DNA of 64,000 nucleotides, from assembly GCA_964502145.1 (NCBI GenBank), contig CAZCVI010000032.1:1-64000 (forward strand), written 5' to 3'. The notes beneath the pieces were generated by a model. The model was given only the letters and a program-made list of their open reading frames with translations. It was not told the origin of the DNA and did not search any database. The translations under genes were made by a program, and so were the position numbers. Shown here one piece after another: positions 16,501 through 25,885 of the stretch. The stretch comes from CAZCVI01 sp964502145 (GTDB lineage Bacteria > Acidobacteriota > Aminicenantia > UBA2199). Within the stretch, counting starts at the first letter, position 1. The number at the start of each line of letters is the position of its first letter.

Positions 16501-18740
16501 GTGAAGGTATCAAATTTGAAGATAATCCGATAAAATGGATTCCAAATGGAAATTCCGGTACTATCATTGACCAGCAGGACAGTAAGCATCAAATCGATTT
16601 TTGTATGGATCATTCAAAAATCAAAAAGGTTAATACTTATTATTTTGGTTTTACTTTAAAGTTCTCTATATGTATCCAGCTTTTTCCAACCGGTGATACT
16701 TCCCAAGCTCCCGCCGGAGGTGAGAAACAAATCGATTTTTCCGTCCAATTCCTGTGTTACCATGATGTTAAGGATAATTATTTGGTGGTAGACTTTGGGA
16801 CTTCCGCCATCTGTGCCTATTATTATACCCACAATTCAGATACGCCCAGTGAAAACTATAGGCGGATTCCTTTAAACTCGCCAAAAGATCATCTATCTAG
16901 TGAAGATGATTTGCTTCCCAGTATCATCAATCTTAGAAATGTGGTCCGCGATGGCCTGACGGATGATGAAACTGTCAAGGAAGTAGAGGATATGAGTAAA
17001 ATGGTGATTGCAGGAAGCGATCAATTTGTTGATTTACCAGTAAGGAAAGATTTTAATCACTTATGTCCTGAGACAATATTAAGTTCTCTTAAACTTTTAA
17101 TCGTGCAAGGGATGAAGATCGTCCCGGTTCCAAAACAAGTCAATCTGTCAATATTCGGCGAAATGATATCCTTTAAGTTTATCAATGAAGATGGTAAATT
17201 TCAAGAGGGAAATCCTACCCTTAGTTCTGTTTTAAAATCTTGCTATGAGTATTTTTTAAAAAATTACATAATGGATGAACCAAAAATTGATAAGCGACGA
17301 TATCGAAAGGTGATCTTAACCTATCCGAACGTATACAACAGCAGCCACCAGACCTTTCTAAAAAACCATGTATTTCTTACTGTTTTTCAGGAGTCAGGAC
17401 GAGCTTATTTTGAAAACATTATCATGGAGAGTGAATCAAATTGCGTGCTTTATTACTATTTATCAAAGAGAAAAACGGACAATACGCCAGAGCAGGAAAA
17501 TATTCTTGTTATTGATGTTGGCGCTGGAACCCTCGATATTTCATATGCGAAAGTGGCTTGGAATTGGTATGGCCTTGATATGATTACTCCTAAAAATATT
17601 GAAATAATCAATCGCGATGGTATTGCCATGGCAGGTGATACATTGGACAAAGCAATTGCTCTACAGATTCATGATCTTTTAGAGAAATTCTCCCAATTGG
17701 ATGAAATTAGCTATTCCAATAAAATTGCAACGAATTCTGACCATGAATTAGATAGTAGCAATAAAGCTATACTTCGAAAAATCATGTTTGAGTTAAAAAT
17801 TACTCAAATTTTAAATTTTAAAAAAAATATTGTTAATAGTGATGATGATGAAATTGTTGAAATCTGTTTAGGAGACAATGGCACAACAAGCTCTTTAATT
17901 GATCATCGCCGTGAGATGTGCGAAATTACGTTAAACGGAATTGAACCTATAATAAAAGTTACGTTACAAACTAAGCATGGGAAAATTTTTATGGGATTGA
18001 GAAAAAAAGAATGGCTTAATCTACCTTATCTGAAAAGATTTGAACAGCTTGTCATCGAAAAATTGACTGCCTTTTCCCAAGGAATTCCTATTGCCAAAGA
18101 TTTAACCATTGTGATATCTGGAAGAACTTCCTTATGGCCATCCATCCAAAATGCAGTGGAAAAAGTCTTTGAAGGAAATAATATAAATAGAACAGATGAT
18201 ATTTGGCCCTCAGATGCCAGGCCAAAAGCGATTGAACTCAAAAGGGCTGTCATTTTGGGTGCAATTCAGAAAACCACAACTTGGAAAACAGTCCCCTTTA
18301 AAGAAAATGCTGCGTCTGGAATTGAAGCCATTCGTTATCAAAAACTAAAGGATGGTTCTAATCCCAATTCCTGGGTAATAGAAACATTTCCTATAGATTC
18401 CAAACCCTCTTTAACTATTAACCTAGCAAATTCTTTTTATTTTGAACTAGGTATTAAAACGTCTATGGATTTTGTGGCTTTTATTGGGGCTGATTATTAT
18501 AAACGGGATGAATATATCAAAACGGAGAAACAAATAACAATCACTCTGGAAAAATTGAAGGCATCGGGTGATTACGTTTTTTTTGTTAAGTCAGATAAAT
18601 ATCCAAAGGACAGGGGAATACAATTGAGAAATGTGTTAAACCAAGACGCTGCCTTTTTTAAGACGAAGTCTAAATATTGGCCAGTACGTGATGTTCAATT
18701 GCCAGAAATCTCGCCTGATCGCTTTAATGAAAGTGTCTGA
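13524..18740 (+). CDS. VWA-like / transmembrane / Hsp70-actin-like fusion protein
   Basis: This giant protein (1738 residues) begins at a GTG six bases after GGAGG, directly followed by a signal or anchor helix (about 3-20). The extracytoplasmic part starts with HYILLLDGTGSF (about 47-57), a VWA-like first strand whose metal site is degenerate (DGTGS instead of DxSxS). One membrane helix lies at about 521-542. A long beta-rich segment follows. Then an actin/Hsp70-type ATPase shows phosphate-1 VVDFGTSAICAYYY (about 1086-1099), phosphate-2 VIDVGAGTLDISYA (about 1327-1340) and adenosine motif IVISGRTSLWPSI (about 1528-1540). It would couple an exported sensor or adhesion module to a cytosolic ATPase. 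Related cytosolic Hsp70-like proteins include SrfB-type proteins. It opens the cluster. The ATPase part is more AT-rich than the front. Confidence 0.8.
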   Translation: MNRIILFFILCLSLWGSFGEIGYGQKVQAKRFLKPQQKLDSDTARHYILLLDGTGSFRRAIKNSSYYSYIQEILQREPNQIHDNYQPYRPGRDIVSIVFFHFSLERKDWNNSNDGLYTSIPLALVTKGIDSSANEIESFVTDHSNVFQKTAVSPIGLSEICVLPFLNEYIRSNGLTINQRIDKVYLISLSDEVYNVEAAGLKSSLGSIRSEPAKAYYVKLRDYMESNFENLLLLKNIEKPLPPINGIEKKIYFHYYEILPRVRDVKLNLSNKVALARAAQKNKESGTVAMTWAGNNEVCLDNQTEYRAWVEWTLPRGVKSEWIWHNCAGNEQGKTDDLLILSAGCRAECGGSNAKPLVQIVKEMTSGNPVEEAQKFKMSIWYRGAVDLPIKNQQYGYPFESRCYINPTMVEYVSNEVADNGEGKVPNYYSYNVPWYSPVNLLAFFNSRIKKESITDRMIKDKLVDEGFPVTLAGYIQKDKLPKRFKEYCDSYRGKTITQLPAEILSEASNIQAQNLENWAKWRTLIFYLLCVAFIIFVYRYFLRPIAIRLNIDPAIFANNTILVDFSNYERKKDDLETEADSTSEKKKEELIAKKEVLATFDLENLVNSWHPDKRNPKFKFSFNLSCEFSYPGEPLNVVYENENLLSLMDKTSGTEYPIKTSGNSFYATLSDVYCNRKFALLINLNEIKDIETENIGDKLIPFTLTLTSPEARTDSDKTLPIQKMKVGAVENSQKQWEYSVNLHIKPEQQQKKFMIISMPGTFASIDAHTSPHPRENYVLNYTSKKPLVKLFEVVIKNTNKYHFSYPVEGTFNCSITGAGNKQVDNIFYMSEREVSSTSGGGFPRAVPIRLKKSEGQKKFYLYIHFDDFTNPLDHWDYTITNSFKHDIVKTLNIRVNRSKEETEALLQIVDDADAILMDIGENKCLTDDNSLLVNKNMNKSFQTTLRIPAKGVKGIKEGVDTKLFTLHLKNNCCTKTGYYNWNLKNLVLEGAGEGIKFEDNPIKWIPNGNSGTIIDQQDSKHQIDFCMDHSKIKKVNTYYFGFTLKFSICIQLFPTGDTSQAPAGGEKQIDFSVQFLCYHDVKDNYLVVDFGTSAICAYYYTHNSDTPSENYRRIPLNSPKDHLSSEDDLLPSIINLRNVVRDGLTDDETVKEVEDMSKMVIAGSDQFVDLPVRKDFNHLCPETILSSLKLLIVQGMKIVPVPKQVNLSIFGEMISFKFINEDGKFQEGNPTLSSVLKSCYEYFLKNYIMDEPKIDKRRYRKVILTYPNVYNSSHQTFLKNHVFLTVFQESGRAYFENIIMESESNCVLYYYLSKRKTDNTPEQENILVIDVGAGTLDISYAKVAWNWYGLDMITPKNIEIINRDGIAMAGDTLDKAIALQIHDLLEKFSQLDEISYSNKIATNSDHELDSSNKAILRKIMFELKITQILNFKKNIVNSDDDEIVEICLGDNGTTSSLIDHRREMCEITLNGIEPIIKVTLQTKHGKIFMGLRKKEWLNLPYLKRFEQLVIEKLTAFSQGIPIAKDLTIVISGRTSLWPSIQNAVEKVFEGNNINRTDDIWPSDARPKAIELKRAVILGAIQKTTTWKTVPFKENAASGIEAIRYQKLKDGSNPNSWVIETFPIDSKPSLTINLANSFYFELGIKTSMDFVAFIGADYYKRDEYIKTEKQITITLEKLKASGDYVFFVKSDKYPKDRGIQLRNVLNQDAAFFKTKSKYWPVRDVQLPEISPDRFNESV

Positions 18741-18830
18741 TAGGGCTTCTGTCGAAATGGATATAAATTTTAATTTTAGAAATGTAATGCGAATTGAATT
18801 ATCTGAGGATATAAAAGGAGGAATCGTAAA

Positions 18831-21437
18831 ATGGGAACAGTAAGGAATTTTAAAATTTGGAACATGGGAAAAAAGAGAGACTCAAAAAAAAATGGCCGAC
18901 TCCTTTTAACCATTTTTACAGGGATAATTATTGTATTATTAGGGATTGACTTCATTTCTTCAATTAAAAAAATTATGTCTCAACCCGGCCAAGTTAGTGA
19001 TAATTTTCTTGTAAAGAGTGAGGACTATTTTTTCAAAACGAAGACACTATATTATTTTAAAGGAGAATTGGGCGAAAACAAATATGGTTCCATAGTAAGA
19101 TTATTGAAGGTACTTAAAAATAATAAAACAGAGGTAAATGAAGCGATTTCCAGTTTAAACTTAGCTGAAGCCAATACTGAAAACTCACAGCAGAACCTAT
19201 TCTATTTAAATGACAATAAAACTTGTTACATGTTTGTTGTAAATCCAGGAAAAAAAACAACTGAAAAATCTCTTTTGACGACAATTGAGATAAGTATATC
19301 ATGGGGAAAAAATTTGTCGAAAACCTTGGGAGTATTTCATTTGAATCAAAACAGAGATGCCACTGAAGGTTTGACATATGATTTATCTTATAATAGTGGA
19401 AGATTTAATAAAGCAAATGGAAAACCACTTTCATTCGGTTATCTAAATATCGAAAAACCTGGAAAAGATTTGGGCGAAGTATTGAATACTCTGGTTGACG
19501 GTATTAAATCCGCCATTGATCTAAATCCTATTGAAACATCAAATAATGGAAATAGGATTAATTTCAAATTTAAGCTTATTAAGGTAAATAAAAGTGAGAA
19601 ACAACCCATTTCTGAGGACTTTTTATTGTTTTCCCGGAAGATAAGCATTCCCCATAAAGGTGGTGAGTCATCAGAAATAAATGGATTTCAAGTAACCGAT
19701 GATGGTAAATCCCCCGTTTATAAATTATTATTAAAAAATACAGAAGAGTTATTTGAAAATAGTAAAAATAACTACGTCGAGCAGAAAGGGCTAAAATTTT
19801 ATAAAGATACTGAATTAATTGCTGAAAATAACTTAGACATTATAGGAGAAAATTTAAATGCAATCATCAGTAAGAATGATTGCAGGAATTTCGAGGAATG
19901 GAATAAATCAATTACTTCAGCCCAAACTAGTATCCACCTCGAAAATTTTATTGGTTACATTGAAATTCAGTTAAAGAACATTGTTCAAAGTCATGAAAAC
20001 CAATTGATAATGCAAATATTGACTTCTAAGAAACGTCAAGCTATATTGTCTGGACTTTTAATACTATTGGTTCTAACGATTTACCTAATTTTGCAATATT
20101 TATGGTTTGGAGATATAAAGGAAAAGAATAATGATAGTTCAAGAGGTCTCCCTACAATAGACGGTGAAATTGCAATAAAGTTAAGTGTCCTTGAAATTCA
20201 GCTTACAGCCATAATTTTGACTTTAGACCAGATTAAAACTGAAATAAAGGCCAACCATAAGCCTGATGATGTGGATAAAAAAGAGGATAAACTAAAATTA
20301 AATCAGGTGATTGCGGAAATTAATCAGAACGTATTGGAATTAAAAATTAAATTGGATAATATTAATTCATTTAAGGAAAAATTCGATTGTTTATCTGCAA
20401 GAGCAAAAAAATACGAAGATTTAGGGCATGCCATTTTTGAGCCATTGTTTTCCTCCTCATCATATAATTGTGATAACCAATCCGATTATGAGACATTTAT
20501 TACTAATACCATAAGAGCCAATATTGAAGGTCAAAAAAATATAGTTGAAAAAATTGGAAAATTTGAAGAAAAAATTGATAAGATCAATACTGAACTTAAG
20601 AATGCAGATAATGTGTTTCAGTCACTCGCACTAATTAATAAACAAAGTGGTTTTGAGGTTGAAGTAAATAGAAGTAATATAGACATCATATTCAAAAAAG
20701 TCAATGGAGAGATTAGTCTTAGTAAAAAATATAGAAGGTTTGCAATTGATTTATATGATGAATTATCGGACCTAAAATTTAATTATCAAAAATACTGGTT
20801 TTGGGATTTGATCGAGCTGAATTTCTTGGCGAAATTAAGAAGTATGATGCCACTTTTCAAAATATCTATTGATGGCAAATCGATTTACGACCATTATCTC
20901 AAAGATGATGTTCCTTTAAGGCTGATTGATAAAAAACATATCAAAAGGGTGGTGGAAAATTATCATTGGATTCAAATTTGGGATGGAGTCATCCGGATGA
21001 ACGATTTTTTTAACGCATATTTTGATGATGATAAAGCCGATATAAAATCAATCCTGATATACTTCTCTCAAAAAATTAAAGTGTTTCTCAATGATCAAGG
21101 TTATTCTATTGAAGAGATCAAACCTTTCTCTGTTATTTCCGATGAATTAATAAAAAATAAAAAAATAGGTCAAAAAGATAAATCGGACTTCGTGGAGACA
21201 ACGTTAAAAAACCTCATTGAAACCCAAAATATTAGATTCAAAAAAGTTGTTGAGACAATGAACAATGACTGTGAGCGGATTTTTTATGTAGAACAGTTGA
21301 AATTAACAGATATACTCACGAATCCCCAAATTGAGATTGGGAATAATTTTATTATCTCATACAAGAAGGGAACCCTTAAGACTCATCTGGATTCCTTTGA
21401 GCGGATTTTGAGAAAGGGAGAAAACAATTTAAAGTAA
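18831..21437 (+). CDS. Two-helix membrane protein with exported domain and cytosolic coiled coil
   Basis: This 868-residue protein begins at an ATG after AAGGAGG. A basic N-terminus leads into helix 1 (about 22-44). About 360 residues are exported. Helix 2 lies at about 403-425, followed by about 440 cytosolic residues with heptad-like coiled coils (about 435-620), then a helical end. I do not recognise any domain. The gene is strikingly AT-rich compared with most neighbours and lacks cysteine-rich or catalytic-looking motifs. Placed right after the Hsp70-like fusion, it could be its membrane partner; a coiled-coil nucleotide-exchange role is conceivable but unproved. Confidence 0.7.
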   Translation: MGTVRNFKIWNMGKKRDSKKNGRLLLTIFTGIIIVLLGIDFISSIKKIMSQPGQVSDNFLVKSEDYFFKTKTLYYFKGELGENKYGSIVRLLKVLKNNKTEVNEAISSLNLAEANTENSQQNLFYLNDNKTCYMFVVNPGKKTTEKSLLTTIEISISWGKNLSKTLGVFHLNQNRDATEGLTYDLSYNSGRFNKANGKPLSFGYLNIEKPGKDLGEVLNTLVDGIKSAIDLNPIETSNNGNRINFKFKLIKVNKSEKQPISEDFLLFSRKISIPHKGGESSEINGFQVTDDGKSPVYKLLLKNTEELFENSKNNYVEQKGLKFYKDTELIAENNLDIIGENLNAIISKNDCRNFEEWNKSITSAQTSIHLENFIGYIEIQLKNIVQSHENQLIMQILTSKKRQAILSGLLILLVLTIYLILQYLWFGDIKEKNNDSSRGLPTIDGEIAIKLSVLEIQLTAIILTLDQIKTEIKANHKPDDVDKKEDKLKLNQVIAEINQNVLELKIKLDNINSFKEKFDCLSARAKKYEDLGHAIFEPLFSSSSYNCDNQSDYETFITNTIRANIEGQKNIVEKIGKFEEKIDKINTELKNADNVFQSLALINKQSGFEVEVNRSNIDIIFKKVNGEISLSKKYRRFAIDLYDELSDLKFNYQKYWFWDLIELNFLAKLRSMMPLFKISIDGKSIYDHYLKDDVPLRLIDKKHIKRVVENYHWIQIWDGVIRMNDFFNAYFDDDKADIKSILIYFSQKIKVFLNDQGYSIEEIKPFSVISDELIKNKKIGQKDKSDFVETTLKNLIETQNIRFKKVVETMNNDCERIFYVEQLKLTDILTNPQIEIGNNFIISYKKGTLKTHLDSFERILRKGENNLK

Positions 21438-21449
21438 GGAGTGCAAACC

Positions 21450-22463
21450 ATGAATAAAGCAAAAACAAACACGAACAGTTTAAAAGAACTTCCTATCCTA
21501 TTCAAGTTCTTTTTGTTTGTTCTACTGATAGTTGGCCTGGTTTTCTTGCTGAACGGGCCGATTAAGTCCAATTTTGGCTATGAATCCATTGATGCATTAG
21601 CCGCAGCAGGGGATCCAGCAACCAACGGGGGACGTGGCGTGGGCACTTCTCAGCAGCCCAGAGTGATCCAGTCCCAAAACACCGGGGTGCTAAAACAGAA
21701 CTGGATCGTTCCCCAGACTCCCGCCACCTCGCTGGATTATATCAGTAATCTTGAAAAGAAGATTTTGGATGAATCAAATACCAACAGGACCAATAAAGGG
21801 TTAAATCCCCTGACCTGGGAAGACAATTTGGCAGGAACAGCCCGGTATCATAGCCATGATATGGGCGCCAGGAAATTCTTCAGCCACATTAACCCCGATA
21901 ATGTTGGCCCTTTTTTCAGGATATCCAAACTTCATCGCCGTTTTATTGGTTCCGGCGGAGAAAATATCATCATGCTGACCAAGGATAATACGGACCCGGA
22001 TGCCATGGCCAAAAAAATCGTCACCGATTGGATGAACAGCACCGGTCATAGGCAGAATATTTTAAACAAAGACTATACCGCGCTGGGAGTCGGCGTGGTT
22101 GAAATGCCGGATAAAAACAACCCGCCTATTCTTTATGCCACCCAGCTATTCGGTACTCCCACTGGTTATTTGCAGCAGGATTTTCCTGCTGAAGTCTCTG
22201 GTGGCCAGAAAGAAGATGTGACCGTGTTGTGTGTGGATAAAGAATATCAACCCCCACTGGGTGGTGAGATAGTGGACATTAATTCCAAACAGATCATGAC
22301 CTTCCAATTGATTGCTTCTTCTAATACTGGCCAAGAAACCTCCTCCGGTAAAATTTCCGCGCCCAGCCAAGCCGCTGTGTATCAACTGGTTTTTCACTTC
22401 CCTTTTAAAAAGAACCCCGCGACATATGCTATAGTTCCAGGCCCAATATTTACCGTGTTGTGA
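21450..22463 (+). CDS. Membrane-anchored CAP/SCP-domain protein
   Basis: This 337-residue protein has an N-terminal helix (about 18-35) as anchor or signal. The CAP domain spans about 98-218: ILDESNTNRTNKGLNPLTW, ARYHSHDMGARKFFSH (metal-site His), GGENII (Glu171 region) and WMNSTGHRQNILNKDYTALGVGV (His200). Bacterial CAP proteins act outside the cytoplasm in adhesion, peptidoglycan-related or interaction roles; the His/Glu cavity here looks intact. A beta-rich tail of about 110 residues follows. The ATG at 21450 is preferred because AGGAG sits just before it. It adds an exported element to the cluster. Confidence 0.85.
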   Translation: MNKAKTNTNSLKELPILFKFFLFVLLIVGLVFLLNGPIKSNFGYESIDALAAAGDPATNGGRGVGTSQQPRVIQSQNTGVLKQNWIVPQTPATSLDYISNLEKKILDESNTNRTNKGLNPLTWEDNLAGTARYHSHDMGARKFFSHINPDNVGPFFRISKLHRRFIGSGGENIIMLTKDNTDPDAMAKKIVTDWMNSTGHRQNILNKDYTALGVGVVEMPDKNNPPILYATQLFGTPTGYLQQDFPAEVSGGQKEDVTVLCVDKEYQPPLGGEIVDINSKQIMTFQLIASSNTGQETSSGKISAPSQAAVYQLVFHFPFKKNPATYAIVPGPIFTVL

Positions 22464-22472
22464 GGAAGTCTG

Positions 22473-25400
22473 ATGCCCTGCTTCTTTTTACTTGAAAATT
22501 ACCATTGCGAAAGCACCCCGGCAGAGAAGTGCTTTAATGCCTTTGCGGTTCGACGAAACTCCACCGCAACCCCAGTGGAGGAACATCATTTTTTTGTTCC
22601 TTGCTCTGACCAGATTTATAAAAAAGACTCGTATTACGGTGCTCTAGCCCAGGCCCTTATTCAACAAAAACAACTCTCTGATAATCCAGAAGAAACCATT
22701 GGTACCTTCCACGACCATCTGCCCACATTTAAGTTCAAAAAATGGGAGAGTTTTGTTCATGCCAACAGGGAACAAATAAATGCGTTTAAGTTAAGCCGAT
22801 TCTTAAAAGAACGCTGGAGTTTATTGGAATCCGCGGAAAAACTGGAAAATCTTGCGGATGTGGGTAAAATTATCCACCTGGTGGAAGAATCCTACCCCAA
22901 ACAAAAAAAGCACTTGGAGCAAGCCTTAAAAATAGTGTTCAATGATATTTTGGATTTGCAGCAGGGAAATCGGGAAGAAAATGTCAGGGAAACCATTAAG
23001 GCGCATCTCAGAGCCAAACGATGGGAAGAACTCAACCATTATATCGCTACGTTGGATACCTCTGGTTTCTCTTATGAACTACTGATGCAAATAAATGAGG
23101 CCCGGCTCAATGCCGAGGAAGGTTTATTATGGTTGCAACGGCGAGAAATTTTGGATAAGTTGTGGGAAAAATCCGCTCAACAGCTCCCGGATGTATTTTA
23201 TCGGCAGTACCGGGAAGCACGCCAAGAGGTGCGTGGTTTGGTGGAGCGCCAGAAGGAGATGGCGGACCGCGAGGCCGCAGAAGAGATTCAGGCCAGAATC
23301 CAGCGTCTATGCACCCAGGTTTTTGAAAAAATAAAAGAGTGGAAAAAATCCCCGGAGGTAAAATTACAGCAATTAAAACTATGGGAAGATGAGTGGCGCG
23401 TATTAAACTATCAAAAATCCGGGGATTGGGGTACGTTTGAGTTAGATTTAGGCCACAGTTTGGTCAAAACCTTTGCCGGTGACTTTTTCCTGGCCATTAA
23501 AAAGGGTAATACCATCAGCGAAATCAAACTAGCCATTGAGCAGGTCGTTCATGATGCTACAAACGTGGGAATGCAGAAAACATTGGAAGAGTATCCCCTG
23601 GACGGTCAGGAGGAAACGATTCTTGAGATTCGCCAGCATTTGGACGAGTGGATTGAGTTTGATCGGAACCTGGAACGGTTCTTTACCGCCACCGATCCCT
23701 TTAATACCACCATTACTTTGGATCATTTACCGGAAGACCTGGAGCGTGTCACCGGAATGACGCGGCTTAATGCCGTTTTTGGAATAATCAGAAAAAAATA
23801 CCGTTCCGCAGTGGAGGTCATCCATTTTATCCAGGCCCATGTCCAATTGTTGGAAAATATAATGACCTCTATAAAAAAGGAAACCAAGGGTATATTATAT
23901 AATAAGCCTATTCTTAAGCTGGAAGTATATGAACGACAGTTTAGAGCCATTGAAGAAAAAATTCGCCAGCTTCTGGAAAGAAATGAGCCGCACTATCATT
24001 TTCCCCTTCTGGAAAACTTCGGGAAAATAATCACCGTGATTGTCTCCATGCTTTTCAGCAGCAAGAAGAATCGCGAATCCCAGATAGAGAATACCCCATT
24101 TGCACCCAATCGCTTTTTTACATCCATTATGGATGCAATCTCTTGCGGTGAAGAATTGATCCGGGATTTAAAACAGATAAAACCCGGAATTAAGAGTTCC
24201 TCTGGAGAAAACTCCATGGCTGTGCTGGAAAACTTTTTTTTGGTTATTGGCCGTTACCGGGACAAAGAGTTTCTAATTCCCCTATCCAAGGCCAGTGAAT
24301 TGTCCGAGCTGCACGAATCCCTGATGGAGGTCATGCATGATCGCATCGAGAGTTATATAAAACCCGCCAGTACCGCGTTGAGTTTTCCCTTCCCCCTATT
24401 GGAAACCAAAGTTTTGGAAGGGTTAAGCGTTCGAATTGGCAGCCTATTGCGACAACTTGAAAAAATTGAGACATCCTATTCAGGTTTCGAACAGTTGGTG
24501 GAACCCTATAAAGATGTGCTTAAGTTGTTGAACCACATCATGGAAATCCATGAACTGGTCCGACAGAACAGATTTGAGGAAGCAAGCAGGATTGTTGAGG
24601 TTTCTGTTTTTGATCCCGAGGTCAGGTATCCCGCCAGGGTATTGGTCTACTACTATCAGCATCTTTTTCAGCAAAAGTGGCAGGAAGGGGAGTGGATGAA
24701 TTTTTTCAAGCGTTTTTCCCAGGATTCACTGAAGGCCAATGAAAGCGGTTATAAATTGCTTTTGAATCACTATCGTAAGGACGCACGCAAGAATTTCCAG
24801 CACTTTTCCCTTTCCTTTATGGATATCCATTCTCGTGTCTTTAAAACCTTTTTTGCCTCTGATGACCTTATCCCTTACCTGGCCTATCTCTGCCAGCAGT
24901 TAGATATAAAAACGTTTTTTAAAGAATTGGGGCGCGGTACTGTTCGCGCAGAGTTTTTAAAGGGTTTGGTTTATCTTCTGGAAAAGAACCAGGAGTGGAA
25001 AAAGTATATCGCCCTGTACAATTTAGCCCCTGCCAAATATAAGAATTATTTTGAGAAACCCGTGAATCGCGTGTTAGAAAACCTGGAAGCCCGCTATAAA
25101 GATTTGGTCACCATCTTTTCCGCCGGTCACCTACAGCGGACAGAGATTGATGTGTATCTTGACCGTATCCCCGATGACAAAGATTTTTTTGAGTATTTTG
25201 AAAAGAGTAAACGGTTACGGGAACTATTTGACAGTTTTAATGAGATTGCTGTTAATTTTAAGAACTTTGAAAGCCAGGACATATGGATGCAGGATGATTT
25301 TTATGGCAAGATGTATGAGTCCTTGGGGCGTTTAGCCGATAAATTTACCGGCGACTTTTCCAGGGTCAGGGAAGTTTACCGCTGGGAAGCACGTTTGGCC

Positions 25401-25871
25401 GCCCTACGAAACATCTACGATCTGGGCCGGGAACTGCGGGAGAACATGGATAAATTGATGCAGACCGATACTGCTTTTAAGATCAAAGCCGAGGAGACCT
25501 ATTCCCAGGCTTTTCGAGATTCCATTAATGATCTGCTTGCCACCTGGAACCGTTTTAGCGATGAAATCGCCCAAATGGCGGAAAACGCTGTTTTCAAAAA
25601 CACTTTTCAGCATTATTATTTGGAATATTTTGTGGCACTCTGGCAAAAGACATCTCTCTATCCTCTTTATCAAAAAGCAAATATGGAGACTCCCCGGAGC
25701 TTGGAAAAATATTTTGAAATGTGGGAAAAGATAGTTAAAAACCACCAACGGTTTTTGAATTATTATGATAAAAAAGACGATTTACAACGCAATGGTATGG
25801 ATGATGTTGAGGTTTTGGATGAATTTATACGGTTAACTTTGGAACGGTTTAAACAACAGGGTAAACTCTGA
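22473..25871 (+). CDS. Large helical cytosolic protein of unknown function
   Basis: This 1132-residue protein has no signal or membrane helix. After a short beta-rich start (about 1-60) it is almost wholly helical with scattered coiled-coil stretches (about 175-310 and 440-520), like a scaffold or solenoid. No catalytic motif is visible and no family is recognised. It starts at an ATG after GAGG, nine bases past the CAP gene, and ends 14 bases before the exported VWA gene, so it is co-transcribed with them. It may bridge the tubulin-like or Hsp70-like proteins, but that is inference from position alone. Confidence 0.65.
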   Translation: MPCFFLLENYHCESTPAEKCFNAFAVRRNSTATPVEEHHFFVPCSDQIYKKDSYYGALAQALIQQKQLSDNPEETIGTFHDHLPTFKFKKWESFVHANREQINAFKLSRFLKERWSLLESAEKLENLADVGKIIHLVEESYPKQKKHLEQALKIVFNDILDLQQGNREENVRETIKAHLRAKRWEELNHYIATLDTSGFSYELLMQINEARLNAEEGLLWLQRREILDKLWEKSAQQLPDVFYRQYREARQEVRGLVERQKEMADREAAEEIQARIQRLCTQVFEKIKEWKKSPEVKLQQLKLWEDEWRVLNYQKSGDWGTFELDLGHSLVKTFAGDFFLAIKKGNTISEIKLAIEQVVHDATNVGMQKTLEEYPLDGQEETILEIRQHLDEWIEFDRNLERFFTATDPFNTTITLDHLPEDLERVTGMTRLNAVFGIIRKKYRSAVEVIHFIQAHVQLLENIMTSIKKETKGILYNKPILKLEVYERQFRAIEEKIRQLLERNEPHYHFPLLENFGKIITVIVSMLFSSKKNRESQIENTPFAPNRFFTSIMDAISCGEELIRDLKQIKPGIKSSSGENSMAVLENFFLVIGRYRDKEFLIPLSKASELSELHESLMEVMHDRIESYIKPASTALSFPFPLLETKVLEGLSVRIGSLLRQLEKIETSYSGFEQLVEPYKDVLKLLNHIMEIHELVRQNRFEEASRIVEVSVFDPEVRYPARVLVYYYQHLFQQKWQEGEWMNFFKRFSQDSLKANESGYKLLLNHYRKDARKNFQHFSLSFMDIHSRVFKTFFASDDLIPYLAYLCQQLDIKTFFKELGRGTVRAEFLKGLVYLLEKNQEWKKYIALYNLAPAKYKNYFEKPVNRVLENLEARYKDLVTIFSAGHLQRTEIDVYLDRIPDDKDFFEYFEKSKRLRELFDSFNEIAVNFKNFESQDIWMQDDFYGKMYESLGRLADKFTGDFSRVREVYRWEARLAALRNIYDLGRELRENMDKLMQTDTAFKIKAEETYSQAFRDSINDLLATWNRFSDEIAQMAENAVFKNTFQHYYLEYFVALWQKTSLYPLYQKANMETPRSLEKYFEMWEKIVKNHQRFLNYYDKKDDLQRNGMDDVEVLDEFIRLTLERFKQQGKL

Positions 25872-25885
25872 AAATGAGGTGAAGT

